NCBI GenBank assembly: GCA_945787885.1
Contig: CALZJF010000005.1
Location: 29,313-93,312, forward strand
From: an uncultured Bacteroidales bacterium
GTDB taxonomy: Bacteria > Bacteroidota > Bacteroidia > Bacteroidales > Bacteroidaceae
DNA: 64,000 nt
Direction: 5' to 3'
Shown here piece by piece: positions 43,768 through 52,490 of this stretch. Every line of letters begins with the position of its first letter. The stretch's first letter is position 1. The notes beneath the pieces were generated by a model, which searched no databases, had not been told where the DNA came from, and saw only the letters and a program-made list of their open reading frames with translations. The translations under genes and the position numbers were made by a program.

Positions 43768-43811
43768 GATTGCGGGTGCAAAGGAACGTAAAATCCTTTG
43801 TACTCGCAATC
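43768..43811. promoter_or_regulatory. Inverted repeat at the receptor promoter
   Basis: 18-bp arms (43768-43785 and 43794-43811) with two mismatches around 8 bases; arm GATTGCGGGTGCAAAGGA. On the minus strand the arms contain ATTG and TTCCTTTG at promoter spacing, so a regulator could bind over the promoter. The 43655-43767 leader is GC-rich with no recognised riboswitch. Confidence 0.5.
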
Positions 43812-43950
43812 CTTATTTTTGGGGAAATGATCACTTTGAGGGGGCGTTTTGACAGCCCCGCGAGGCAATCACGGGCTTTTTGAAGGGGCAAACGGCTGAG
43901 GGGGAGGCTGATTCCGGCTCTCAGAGCCTGACGGCGGCAGCTTTTTCCCC

Positions 43951-44829
43951 TTACTGATAATATTCCTTCTTGCCTGCTGCCAGCGTGTTGAGCATCAGCA
44001 TGCAGATGGTCATGGGGCCTACACCGCCGGGGACGGGGGTGATGGCACTGCAAAGCGGGGCTACCTGCTCATAATCGACATCGCCGGAGAGGCGGAAGCC
44101 CTTGGGGCGCGATGCGTCGGGAACGCGCGTGGTGCCGACATCAATGACGACGGCACCGGGTTTCACCATATCGGCAGTGACGAAGCCCGGACGGCCGATG
44201 GCGGCTATGAGGATGTCGGCCTGCCTGCACTCCTCTTTTATATTACGCGTATGGCTGTGGACAATGGTCACCGTGGCATCGCCCATCTCCTTCTGCAGCA
44301 TGAGCTGCGCCATCGGACGGCCGACGATGTTTGAACGGCCGAGGACGACGCACTTCTTGCCGCTCGTCTCAACGTGATAGCGGCGCAGCAGTTCGAGAAT
44401 GCCTTTGGGAGTGGCGGAGATAAAGCAGGGAAGACCGATGGCCATCCGTCCGACATTGACGGGATGGAATCCATCGACGTCCTTGCGGTAATCGATGGCT
44501 TCGATGACGCGCTGCTCGCTGATATGACGTGGGAGCGGAAGCTGCACGATGAAGCCATCGACGCTGTCGTCATGGTTCAGCTCGTCGATGCGACTCAGAA
44601 GTTCTGCCTCGGTGATGTCGTCTTCATAGCGAATCAGGCTGGACTGGAAGCCGCAAGCCTCGCAGGCCAGGACTTTATTGCGGACGTAGGTCTCAGAACC
44701 GCCGTCGTGGCCGACGAGAATGGCTGCCAAATGGGGACGACGCTGGCCGTTCGCCACCATTTTCTCTACCTCTGACTTGATTTCTGCCTTGATGATGGCC
44801 GCAGTGGCCTTACCGTCAATGATTTGCAT
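43951..44829 (-). CDS. folD: Methylenetetrahydrofolate dehydrogenase/cyclohydrolase
   Basis: Interconverts methylene-, methenyl- and 10-formyl-THF with NADP(H). From the ATG at 44827-44829 it has 292 residues. Motifs: [15 protein letters not shown] (with the catalytic Lys in YVRNK), [36 protein letters not shown] (nucleotide binding) and the ending [20 protein letters not shown] longer frame to 44916 was rejected, since the -7 promoter element lies in it. Stands alone. Confidence 0.96.
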   Translation of the reverse strand: MQIIDGKATAAIIKAEIKSEVEKMVANGQRRPHLAAILVGHDGGSETYVRNKVLACEACGFQSSLIRYEDDITEAELLSRIDELNHDDSVDGFIVQLPLPRHISEQRVIEAIDYRKDVDGFHPVNVGRMAIGLPCFISATPKGILELLRRYHVETSGKKCVVLGRSNIVGRPMAQLMLQKEMGDATVTIVHSHTRNIKEECRQADILIAAIGRPGFVTADMVKPGAVVIDVGTTRVPDASRPKGFRLSGDVDYEQVAPLCSAITPVPGGVGPMTICMLMLNTLAAGKKEYYQ

Positions 44830-44867
44830 GGGCTGTAATGATGTTTTAGGGGGAGTAACTTTACGGG

Positions 44868-44875
44868 CAAAGATA
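44868..44875 (-). promoter_or_regulatory. -7 promoter element of folD
   Basis: TATCTTTG on the minus strand, 39 bases before the folD ATG. The -33 match is poor. Confidence 0.55.
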
Positions 44876-44949
44876 CTGATTTTAATCCTTTTCGTCGAAA
44901 AATAGGGGCAATACATTTAACTTTTTCGACCGAAAAGCGTCTTTATTGG

Positions 44950-44957
44950 TACTTTTG
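44950..44957 (+). promoter_or_regulatory. -7 promoter element of the frameshifted secreted gene
   Basis: TACTTTTG on the plus strand, about 93 bases before the ATG at 45050. Confidence 0.55.
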
Positions 44958-45049
44958 CGACGCAAAAACAGAACAGACCTTTATGGGCTGCACGATACTG
45001 ACTACAACACACTGACGACTATTCTCTACAGAAATCCCGACACTTGACT

Positions 45050-46059
45050 ATGAAACTGCGTTTTATCTCTCTGGCTATGGCGGCTGCCTCACTATGGGTG
45101 TGGGCAGAAGATGCCGTGAAGGTCACACTGCTGATGCGCGACGGAACGACCGTCGAGAAGCACGTGGAGGCTGACGAACAATTTTACTTCGACCACGACA
45201 ACGATTGCCTCTCGTTTACATCTGGATCGAACTTCAAGCTATCGGACATTGCATCAATAAGCATGGCTTACTTGCCCACTGACAATGGGGGCGATGTGCT
45301 GCCGTCTGACGAGGCAGATGTGGTCTATGTGGAGTGGAACGGGACGTCAGCACCGCAAATCAGATGCTCCTCGGCGGATGTGAACATTAACGTCGATGGG
45401 CAGAACGTCACGCTGACGAATGCCAACGTGCTGGCGGAGATGACCTATGTGCTGAGTGGCACGGCGGAGGCGGCGAACTCTTCATGAAGGTCTATGACGA
45501 CTGCATCAACTCGGCGGGTGCTATCCTTTTCAACGGCGCGAACGTCATTTGCTACTCCACGGGCAATGATGCCATCGATTCGAACTATGGGCGTTCGGGA
45601 GCTATCAGCGTGGCGGGCGGAACGGTCATTGCTTTCAGCCAGCGCGGCGGAGCCGAAATGGGCATCGACTGCGATAATATGAGTTACGTCAGTCTGACGG
45701 GCGGAACGCTCATAGCGGGCGGCGGCAGTCAGGGAGGTTCTTCTACCACGCTTTCGGGAAGCACCATCCCCTCACGCGGCACGACGTCGGCAATCTCCTT
45801 CACCGAGGGTGACTACTACAGTATCGCTTCGCCCGACGGCAATGTCCTGACGTGGCGGATGCCTTGCAGCGTCAATTCCAGCTATACCATTTTTGCGACG
45901 GACTGCGTGGCGAAGGGCACTTCCTGCACGCTTTACCAAAACGCCATAGCCCCGACTGCTGAAGGCATCAACTTCCTGCAAACTGCTGAAGACATGCCGA
46001 TGATTTGGAGGGGGAACGGCGACACCACTGGTACGCAGAAAACCACCATCGCCTTCTGA
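45050..46059 (+). pseudogene. Frameshifted secreted carbohydrate-binding-domain protein
   Basis: Two overlapping frames appear to be one gene. The first (45050-45487, ATG; a TTG at 45044 also fits) has a signal peptide and ends abruptly at TGA. The second (from 45484 to 46059) continues the family pattern (YDDCINSAGAILF, CYSTGNDAIDSNYG, GTVIAF, SVNSSYTIF). One extra G in the GGCGGAGGCGGCG run at about 45463-45475 would join them as GTAEGGELFMKVYDDC. The family is a Bacteroidales secreted protein with a beta-helix-like carbohydrate-binding domain. Intact members seem to have a longer middle part, so a deletion may also be present. Either the gene is broken or the sequence has a one-base error. 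Confidence 0.7.
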
Positions 46060-46092
46060 TTCCTGCCACACTGAGGCTTCGCACAAAAAAAC

Positions 46093-46139
46093 GACGGTTG
46101 CAAACGTTCCTGTCACTGGGCAGGAGGTTTGCAACCGTC
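46093..46139. terminator. Terminator between converging genes
   Basis: 13-bp arms GACGGTTGCAAAC and complement (46093-46105, 46127-46139), with inner pairing. The T-run lies on the minus strand, serving the thioesterase gene; it also follows the plus-strand pseudogene by 33 bases. The rest of 46060-46425 shows nothing else. Confidence 0.8.
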
Positions 46140-46425
46140 TTCTGTCAATTGAAAAACACTTAACTGTACTCTATATCTTCTTATGTCTTTTGCGTAGAGT
46201 CATGCGTTTGCGCAGGAAACAAGGGAGGAGGCAAGAGCCTTTCCATTTGCTCACTTTCGCTTTCGCCGTGCAAATTTACGGCAAAAGCTGCTCAAACGAA
46301 AGGAATCTGTGCAGAAAAACGAGAAGAACGCCCTGAAAATTGCACTAACGAAGGAGATTTGTGCAACGAATAGAGCAAAACGAAACAGTAAGTGACTATC
46401 TGCCGGGGAGCAGCTATATGTTCTT

Positions 46426-47190
46426 TCAGGCAGGGTCAATGAGTTTCACATCCTTGAAGGCGAGCAACACCTTCACGAGCACTGCCTTGTCTGCCTGACG
46501 GCGTATCTCGAAGGCGAAACGTGCCTCGTCGAGGGGCTGCATGGCTATCTCCAGACTGTCGCCGCAGCGACCTTCCAGTCCGAACGACATTTCTATGCGG
46601 TGCAACTGATGGCAGCAATGCCAATCGAAGGGCAGCATGTCCATCGCCATGTCTAAGAAGCGGATACTGTTCACATGGCCATTGATGTCGAGATCGCTGA
46701 CGACGCACTGCCGCGAAGCTATCTGCTGGGGTTCGGTGACGCGGATGCGGGTGTAGCCTGCCATAGCGGGCACCTCGTCCAACACGGCAGCACTGAAGCC
46801 GCCATTGGGCAAATGCTCCAAATTGATGGGCTGACGGCTCTGATAGTCTATCAAAGCCCATGTGCTCATGCCGCGTCCGACCACCTCGCCCGCTGCATTG
46901 CGATACTCAAAATTGCGGTCGGTGAACTGCCGGAATATACGGCTCACCCACGTCGATATACTGAATTGCTGCAGACTGGCCGGCATCTCCTCCATTTCTA
47001 TGGCAAGACGCGACAGCACCCATCCGCGCTGATGCTCCTTCATATACGTCACGCCAAAACCGTGGGCTTCAGCGTGGAGCGAGGCGATACGGAGGGTCAT
47101 ATTCCCCATGTTCGCCCACGACAGATAACCTTTGAAATCCTCTTGAAAGGGTTCGACCATCAAGGGAAACAGCATTTTCTTTTCTTTCAT
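46426..47190 (-). CDS. Acyl-ACP thioesterase
   Basis: 254 residues, double hotdog fold of the plant FatA-like family in bacteria; releases fatty acids from acyl carrier protein. Segments: SWANMGNMTLRIASLHAEAHGFG, WVLSRLAIEMEEMP and STWVSRIFRQFTDRNFEY (blocks), then SDLDINGHVNSIRFLDMAMDML, in which the N-x-H-x-N pattern holds the catalytic Asn and His. The start may be at residue 1 or 6 (MLFPLMVEPF). A 21-bp repeat array and cyuA lie upstream. Confidence 0.9.
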   Translation of the reverse strand: MKEKKMLFPLMVEPFQEDFKGYLSWANMGNMTLRIASLHAEAHGFGVTYMKEHQRGWVLSRLAIEMEEMPASLQQFSISTWVSRIFRQFTDRNFEYRNAAGEVVGRGMSTWALIDYQSRQPINLEHLPNGGFSAAVLDEVPAMAGYTRIRVTEPQQIASRQCVVSDLDINGHVNSIRFLDMAMDMLPFDWHCCHQLHRIEMSFGLEGRCGDSLEIAMQPLDEARFAFEIRRQADKAVLVKVLLAFKDVKLIDPA

Positions 47191-47213
47191 CTTATAAGTT
47201 TTTTTGAGAATTG

Positions 47214-47318
47214 TCTGACCAACCAGAAGGTTTATCTGACTAACCGGAGGGTTTATCTGACCAACCGGAAGGTTTATCTGACCAACCGGAAGGTTTATCT
47301 GACCAACTGGAAGTTTTC
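47214..47318. repeat. 21-bp tandem repeat, five copies
   Basis: TCTGACCAACCGGAAGG... units start at 47214, 47235, 47256, 47277 and 47298, an exact 21-base step. The array fills the gap between thioesterase start and cyuA stop and ends 2 bases before the cyuA stop codon. No spacers, so not CRISPR. Confidence 0.95.
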
Positions 47319-47319
47319 C

Positions 47320-48651
47320 TTATTTTCCTGTCATGATTTCCAGCACGCAGCGGTCCGTTTCGTTCATCGCCTTCGAGCCGATGATGGCGAGATTGCGAAT
47401 ACTGCGGTCCACATCGTTGTCGATGATGCCTTCGACGGACGTTACACATTCGCCCTGCATGGCGAGCATGGCAGAAAGCATGGCGGTTGATACGCCGCTC
47501 GTCAGTTTCAGGGCACACGAGGGCTTCGCTCCATCGCAAATCATGCCCGTCAGGTTGGCAATCATGTTCTTTACCGCTGCCGCTATCTGCTCATACTTAC
47601 CACCCATGAGATAAGTGATGCCGACGCTGCTACCCGTGGAAGCCACGACGCAGCCGCAGAGTGCCGACAGGCTGCCCAAATGCTGCTTGATATAGATGGC
47701 AGTGAGATGAGAGAGCATCAGCGCGCGCGTGCGTTCTTCAGCCGTATTGTTGTTCTCATCGGCGAAAACCATGACGGGGTTCGTCGCGCAAATGCCCTGA
47801 TTGCCACTACCGCTATTGCTCATGACGGGAATCATTGCGCCCGCCATACGGGCATCGCAGGCACTGGCCGTGGCCATCAGGACATGGCTGAAAATAGAAT
47901 CGCCGAGAATGCCCCGTCCGAGTGGGCGATGGAGGGCTTTGCCCAGACAATGGCCATAGTTGTGCTCGCGACTTTTGCTCGCCGCCTGCATATTAAGTCG
48001 TCCCGCCTCGTTGATGAAGTCGATTTCGCTGATGGGAGCCGTCGTGGCAAAGTCATAGACGAGCTTCAGCGATAGTTCCGGCAGCGGCTGCCCATCGTTC
48101 TCGTTAGAAGGCTGTAGCGCAGTCGTCGCTTCCTGAGCGCATCCCGTGAAGTTCGTATGTTCATGGGCAATGCTCGCAGAGGCCGAATGGCCGCAGGCAT
48201 CGCTGACACAGACATCGACAAAGAGCTTCTCGTCGCACGCCACATCGCAACGTCTGAAATCCTCAGGCGTAGCCAGCCGAATGTCAATGCGCCCTTCATC
48301 GATGTACTGACATCCCCGCTCCACCGCCTCAGGATTGCTCTCGCGCAACACTTCCAGCCCATATTCGCTCTTGCCTATCAGCGCGCCGAGGGCAATGGCG
48401 ATGGGCAATCCAGACATGCCCGTGCCGGGAATGCCTACGCCCATGGCATTTTTCAGGATGTTTGCCGACAGGCGCACATCTATGCGATGGGGGATGAGCG
48501 TGGGGTCGGCACAGTCACGACGCAGGGTTTCCGTAGCGCGTGCCGTCGCCAGTGCCACACAGATAGGTTCGGTGCAGCCAATCGCTGGCACCACCTGTTT
48601 CTTCACCAACGCAATGAGGCGCTGGCGAGTCTTGGAATCTATGGTATTCAT
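47320..48651 (-). CDS. L-cysteine desulfidase family protein (CyuA/UPF0597)
   Basis: 443 residues. The family holds an iron-sulfur cluster and splits L-cysteine into pyruvate, ammonia and sulfide; related chains serve as serine dehydratase alpha subunits. Cysteine ligands are expected in VVPAIGCTEPICVALA (about residues 21-36), in GNQGICATNPV (about 285-295) and in MICDGAKPSCALK near 380. No CyuP-type transporter is adjacent. A 21-bp repeat array follows its stop codon and 42-bp repeats precede its start. Confidence 0.85.
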   Translation of the reverse strand: MNTIDSKTRQRLIALVKKQVVPAIGCTEPICVALATARATETLRRDCADPTLIPHRIDVRLSANILKNAMGVGIPGTGMSGLPIAIALGALIGKSEYGLEVLRESNPEAVERGCQYIDEGRIDIRLATPEDFRRCDVACDEKLFVDVCVSDACGHSASASIAHEHTNFTGCAQEATTALQPSNENDGQPLPELSLKLVYDFATTAPISEIDFINEAGRLNMQAASKSREHNYGHCLGKALHRPLGRGILGDSIFSHVLMATASACDARMAGAMIPVMSNSGSGNQGICATNPVMVFADENNNTAEERTRALMLSHLTAIYIKQHLGSLSALCGCVVASTGSSVGITYLMGGKYEQIAAAVKNMIANLTGMICDGAKPSCALKLTSGVSTAMLSAMLAMQGECVTSVEGIIDNDVDRSIRNLAIIGSKAMNETDRCVLEIMTGK

Positions 48652-48664
48652 GGTAAATAGTAAG

Positions 48665-48748
48665 GTTTCCTTGTTGAATCAGGAATTTGCTCTGACGAAA
48701 AAATCTGTTTCCTTGTTGAATCAGGAATTTGCTCTGACGGAAAATCTG
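48665..48748. repeat. 42-bp direct repeat, two copies
   Basis: GTTTCCTTGTTGAATC... starts at 48665 and again at 48707, a 42-base (2 x 21) step with few changes. The second copy overlaps the last codons of the AraC-type gene (RFSVRANS), so the C-terminus of that protein is repeat-encoded. Confidence 0.9.
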
Positions 48749-49164
48749 AAACAAAGCCCGTCTTCGAAAGCCTGACAGCACAGCCGAGCCTCTTCGTCAG
48801 TCATTTTCCGGAATTGCAGAGGCGTCACGCCCATCTCCTGCCTGAAGATGCGGTGGAACGCCTGTCGCGATGCAAATCCGCAGCGCAGTCCTATCATTTC
48901 CGTGGGCCATTCTGCTGCCCAATCACTGCGCAACAGCCGGCATGCCTCGCGCGCGCGCAATAAATAGATGAGTCGTTGCAGGCTGTAGCCTGTATGCGCT
49001 TTCAGCACCGTCGTGAGATATCCAGCAGAAAGTCCCATCTGCTCTGCCACTTTTCCGGGCGTACATTCAGGGTCGGCATAGCGTTTTCCGTCCATCATCA
49101 ATTCCATGAATTGCTGATGTATGCGCTCGAAACGCCTGACCCATACCTTCTTCTTGTAATACAT
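48721..49164 (-). CDS. AraC-type helix-turn-helix protein
   Basis: 147 residues from the ATG at 49162-49164, ten bases after the tatD stop; a start at 49206 would overlap tatD by 32 bases. The protein is little more than the AraC DNA-binding domain: AEQMGLSAGYLTTVLKAHTGYSLQRLI (first helix-turn-helix, about residues 38-65) and IGLRCGFASRQAFHRIFRQEMGVTPLQFRK (second, about 92-121). There is no ligand-binding domain. The last 8-9 residues are encoded by a 42-bp repeat. It precedes the cysteine desulfidase gene by about 70 bases and could regulate it (inference). Confidence 0.85.
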   Translation of the reverse strand: MYYKKKVWVRRFERIHQQFMELMMDGKRYADPECTPGKVAEQMGLSAGYLTTVLKAHTGYSLQRLIYLLRAREACRLLRSDWAAEWPTEMIGLRCGFASRQAFHRIFRQEMGVTPLQFRKMTDEEARLCCQAFEDGLCFRFSVRANS

Positions 49165-49174
49165 GGGGGTTGGC

Positions 49175-49972
49175 TCAGTTTCTCTCGAAGAAGAGTCGGC
49201 GCGCATTCTCCGTCGTCACGTTTGCCACGACTTCCGGCTCCACGCCGTAGGTCAGTGCCAGACGTTCGATGACGAGTGGCAAGAAAGCAGGCTCGTTGCG
49301 TTTGCCGCGATAGGGCGTTGGTGCGAGATAAGGGGCATCCGTCTCAATGACAATGCGCTGCAGCGGCACGACGTCTCTCAAAACCTCCGGCAGAGGGCTC
49401 TTCTTGAACGTCACCACGCCTCCGATGCCCAGGCAGAAGCCGTCGAAGGTCAGCAATTCGCGTGCCTCTTCAGCCGTTCCGCCAAAGCAGTGGAAGATGC
49501 CGCCGCAGAGGCTGGGCCGCAGCGGCCCTAACACCTGCATCAATTCCTCATGCGCAGAGCGCGTATGCACGACGAGCGGCAAGCCGAAACGTATGCTCCA
49601 CAACGCCTGCCGCCTGAACACGTCCAACTGTTCCTCCCGCCGCGAAGCGTCCCAATAGAGGTCAACGCCCACTTCGCCAATAGCCACGAAGGCGCAGTCC
49701 TGACGGCGGTCAGCTTCTATCAGGGCTTCCATCTCGTCGAGCAGTGGCACAGGGTCGGGCGGTAGTTCCGTCGGGTGGAGTCCCATCATGGGGTGGCAGA
49801 ATCCGCTGTAGGTGCGACACATGGCCATCATGGGTTCGATGCTTGCCGCGTCGATATTCGGCAGCAGCAGCTTTTCAGCGCCAGCCTCGCGTGCGCGGCG
49901 GACCACCTCTTCGCGGTCAGCGTCGAACTCTTCGCCATAGACATGGCTATGGGTATCAATGAAACCAATCAT
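49175..49972 (-). CDS. tatD: TatD family metal-dependent hydrolase
   Basis: 265 residues, TIM-barrel DNase/hydrolase. Metal motif DTHSHVYGEEF near the N-terminus (HxH), then AIGEVGVDLYWDA, PLVVHTRSAHEE, GIFHCFGGTAEEA and ETDAPYLAPTPYRGKRNEP, the family hallmarks. Homologues act as 3'-5' DNases in repair or quality control; the role in the cell is not fixed. It begins 24 bases after the prenyl synthase stop and is followed at 10 bases by the AraC-type gene, so these form an operon. Confidence 0.93.
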   Translation of the reverse strand: MIGFIDTHSHVYGEEFDADREEVVRRAREAGAEKLLLPNIDAASIEPMMAMCRTYSGFCHPMMGLHPTELPPDPVPLLDEMEALIEADRRQDCAFVAIGEVGVDLYWDASRREEQLDVFRRQALWSIRFGLPLVVHTRSAHEELMQVLGPLRPSLCGGIFHCFGGTAEEARELLTFDGFCLGIGGVVTFKKSPLPEVLRDVVPLQRIVIETDAPYLAPTPYRGKRNEPAFLPLVIERLALTYGVEPEVVANVTTENARRLFFERN

Positions 49973-49996
49973 GCTTTCAGGCTCTCCGGTCCTCTC

Positions 49997-50956
49997 CTAC
50001 ACTTTCCGCTTCAGCAGACTCACGGCATATTCCCAGAGCTGACTGGTGTCGGCGTTCAGCTTGCCAAGGATTTCGTGCGCCTCCTCATAGAAATCCTGTA
50101 TGCGGCGGTCTGCCACGGCAGGAATATTCAGGCGGCGATAGCACGCTATCACATGGGATATCTTTGCCTCCTCAGCCTCCGAACCCTCAGCGGGAGCATT
50201 GAGCACGCTGAGGAAGGCATCGCGCTCAGCCTCCGACGCCATACGCTGCAGGGCAGCCACGGTCATAAACGTCTTCTTGCCACACAGGATATCGCCGCCG
50301 ATGCGCTTGCCAAACACCTTCGCGTCGCCGAAGCAGTCGAGGAAATCATCCTGCAACTGGAACGCCAGCCCAATCTTCTCGGCAAAACGATAGAGCAAAT
50401 CGCACTCCTCATCAGTGGCATCGGCGAGCAGTGCGCCCATCTTTGCCGCGCAGCCCAGCAGGACGCTCGTCTTGAGGCGTATCATTTCGATGTACTCCTC
50501 CTCCGTCACATCGTGGCGCGACTCGAAGTTCACGTCATACTGCTGTCCTTCGCAAATTTCCACCGCACTCTTCAGGAAGAGGGCATTGACATCCTCGTAG
50601 CGTCCGATGCGCTGTCCGGCTATCATCCCCGCCGCCATGAGGAGCATGGCATCGCCCGAGAGGATGGCAGTATTGTCGTTCCATTTCTTATGTACGGTAG
50701 CCCTGCCGCGGCGCATATCCGCGCGGTCCATGAGGTCATCGTGCAGGAGCGTATGGTTGTGATACATCTCCAGCGCCACAGCGGCAGGGAGCGCGCGCTC
50801 CCAGTCAGGGCGGAAGAGGCTATATGCCAGCAGCACGAGCGTGGGGCGCAGGCGTTTTCCGCCCATCGACATCGCGTAGCTGATAGGTTCGTACAAGCCT
50901 TCCGGACGTTCGGGATAGGCTATGGCGGCTATGGCTGCCTGTATTTTTTCTAACAT
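49997..50956 (-). CDS. Polyprenyl diphosphate synthase
   Basis: 319 residues, all-helical trans-prenyltransferase. The first aspartate-rich motif reads LLHDDLMDRADMRRG (DDxxD at about 87-91), the second DDFLDCFGD (about 219-227), both followed by the usual Lys/Arg residues. It makes a linear isoprenoid chain; whether farnesyl, geranylgeranyl or longer cannot be told reliably here, though the 319-residue length fits short- to medium-chain enzymes. ispH, which supplies its C5 substrates, lies 1.5 kb upstream on the same strand. Confidence 0.9.
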   Translation of the reverse strand: MLEKIQAAIAAIAYPERPEGLYEPISYAMSMGGKRLRPTLVLLAYSLFRPDWERALPAAVALEMYHNHTLLHDDLMDRADMRRGRATVHKKWNDNTAILSGDAMLLMAAGMIAGQRIGRYEDVNALFLKSAVEICEGQQYDVNFESRHDVTEEEYIEMIRLKTSVLLGCAAKMGALLADATDEECDLLYRFAEKIGLAFQLQDDFLDCFGDAKVFGKRIGGDILCGKKTFMTVAALQRMASEAERDAFLSVLNAPAEGSEAEEAKISHVIACYRRLNIPAVADRRIQDFYEEAHEILGKLNADTSQLWEYAVSLLKRKV

Positions 50957-51030
50957 GGTTGAAGAAGTTTATGATGATGTGGGGGGATTTCCGTGCCCAC
51001 CAATTTGAAAACTGAAAGCAAAAGTAGGTA

Positions 51031-51221
51031 AGTAGGTAATAAAAATTATTTTATAGTAAGTATATGTTAGGAATGATTATGGTTGTATGTTTGAACGCTC
51101 TCTTTGGCGCATCTTTTAGCCTTGAAAACAGTCACATAGCCCGCTATGCTCCTTTATTTCAAGACTAAAACCTGCATCCAAATAGAGCATTCAAACATAA
51201 AACTAATTTTCATTACCTACT
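51031..51221 (-). repeat. Complete family B foldback element
   Basis: 191 bp from AGTAGGTAATAAAAATTATT to the inverted end ATTTTCATTACCTACT, flanked by TA (51029-51030 and 51222-51223). The two arms are homologous over most of their length and meet at an apical CATAGCCCGCTATG hairpin. A further mix of family A and B end fragments follows to about 51270, up to the mnmA stop. Confidence 0.88.
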
Positions 51222-51278
51222 TAATGAAAATTAGTTTTAGGTAGGTTCTATAAATTAGTTTTCATTACCCACTTATAT

Positions 51279-52439
51279 TCATTCGCTAATGGCAATCTCG
51301 CCACTACCGATGCAGATGTGTCCGTCGCGCGTGTAAACCACGGCAAACTGTCCGGGCGCAATGCCCTGTATCGGGTCGTCACCGTCGATATGGAATTTCC
51401 CTGACGGATGCTGCGCCGTCGGTGCCGTCCGCGTCAGTCTGCCTGTGCGCCAGCGGTCAGTATGGCGCACCTTGAAGGTAATGTCGAAGCACCCCTCCTC
51501 CTGCCACGGGTCGCCCGTGAGGAAATGGAAGTCGGCCATGTCGAACGAACGGCCGTACTGCAGCAGATTGTCGTAGCCATGCGACACGTAGAGCGTGTTT
51601 TCCTCAATATCTTTCTTGACCACGAACCACGGGCCGCCTCCCAGTCCGAGCCCCTTGCGCTGTCCGATGGTGTGAAACCAATAGCCTTGGTGCTCTCCGA
51701 CGCAGCGTCCCGTCTCGATTTCCACCACGCGCCCCGTCCTTGTGCCTAAGAATCGCTTGACGAAGTCAGCATAGTTGATTTTTCCGAGGAAGCAAATGCC
51801 CTGCGAGTCCTTTCGCCGTGCCGGTGCGAGGCGGGCTTCCACGGCAATGCGCCTCACTTCATCCTTCATCAGATTTCCGAGCGGCAGCATCACCTTTTCC
51901 ACCTGCCCGCGCTCCAGTTGCGCCAGAAAGTCGGTCTGGTCTTTCACGGGGTCGGGAGCCGTGGCCAGCCAAGTTCCTCCGGCCTCCTGGCCTTTGGCCC
52001 TGAGCAATGCTGCCAGTTCAGCCTCATCGCTCGCGGGCGTGCAGAACACCTCGTCTTCGCGGACGCAGCGGGCATAGTGGCCCGTGCAGAGGCGGTCATA
52101 GTCTTTCCCCACGCGCTCCTCGAACGCCCCAAACTTTATCAGGCGGTTGCACATGACATCAGGGTTGGGCGTCAGGCCTCGCTTCACGTGGTCCATCGTA
52201 TAGGTGACCACGCGCTCCCAATATTCTTTCTGGAGGTCAATCATTTCGAGCGGCAGGCCATACTTATGCGCCACCGCCCTACACATTTCCAGGTCTTCCT
52301 CGGCGGTGCAGGTCAGTTCGTCATCGCCGTCCATTCCTATCTTTATATAGTAGAGGTCGGGCTTCATGCCCTGTTCCATCAGCAGATGGCAGGCCACGGC
52401 GCTATCCACGCCTCCCGAGAGCAAAAGGGCTATTTTCAT
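51279..52439 (-). CDS. mnmA: tRNA-specific 2-thiouridylase
   Basis: Puts sulfur on U34 of the wobble position in Lys, Glu and Gln tRNAs. 386 residues. PP-loop [11 protein letters not shown] near residues 6-16; the first catalytic Cys is in [15 protein letters not shown] (about residue 100), the second in [15 protein letters not shown] (about 215). The C-terminal beta-barrel contains [17 protein letters not shown]. It begins 51 bases after the ispH stop. A family B element and end fragments lie directly after its stop. Confidence 0.95.
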   Translation of the reverse strand: MKIALLLSGGVDSAVACHLLMEQGMKPDLYYIKIGMDGDDELTCTAEEDLEMCRAVAHKYGLPLEMIDLQKEYWERVVTYTMDHVKRGLTPNPDVMCNRLIKFGAFEERVGKDYDRLCTGHYARCVREDEVFCTPASDEAELAALLRAKGQEAGGTWLATAPDPVKDQTDFLAQLERGQVEKVMLPLGNLMKDEVRRIAVEARLAPARRKDSQGICFLGKINYADFVKRFLGTRTGRVVEIETGRCVGEHQGYWFHTIGQRKGLGLGGGPWFVVKKDIEENTLYVSHGYDNLLQYGRSFDMADFHFLTGDPWQEEGCFDITFKVRHTDRWRTGRLTRTAPTAQHPSGKFHIDGDDPIQGIAPGQFAVVYTRDGHICIGSGEIAISE

Positions 52440-52490
52440 AAATAAGGGTTGTATAATGACGGGGGGGAGTAGGTAATGAGAGAGGAGTCA

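Noticed and set aside
43655-43870. Cobalamin or TPP riboswitch upstream of the receptor
   Set aside because: Neither the cobalamin-box nor the thi-box core words are present; only a GC-rich leader and an inverted repeat are seen.
47214-47318. CRISPR array or coding repeat (WSDKPSG)
   Set aside because: Contiguous 21-bp units without spacers; the heptapeptide frame has no start region of its own and lies between two genes.
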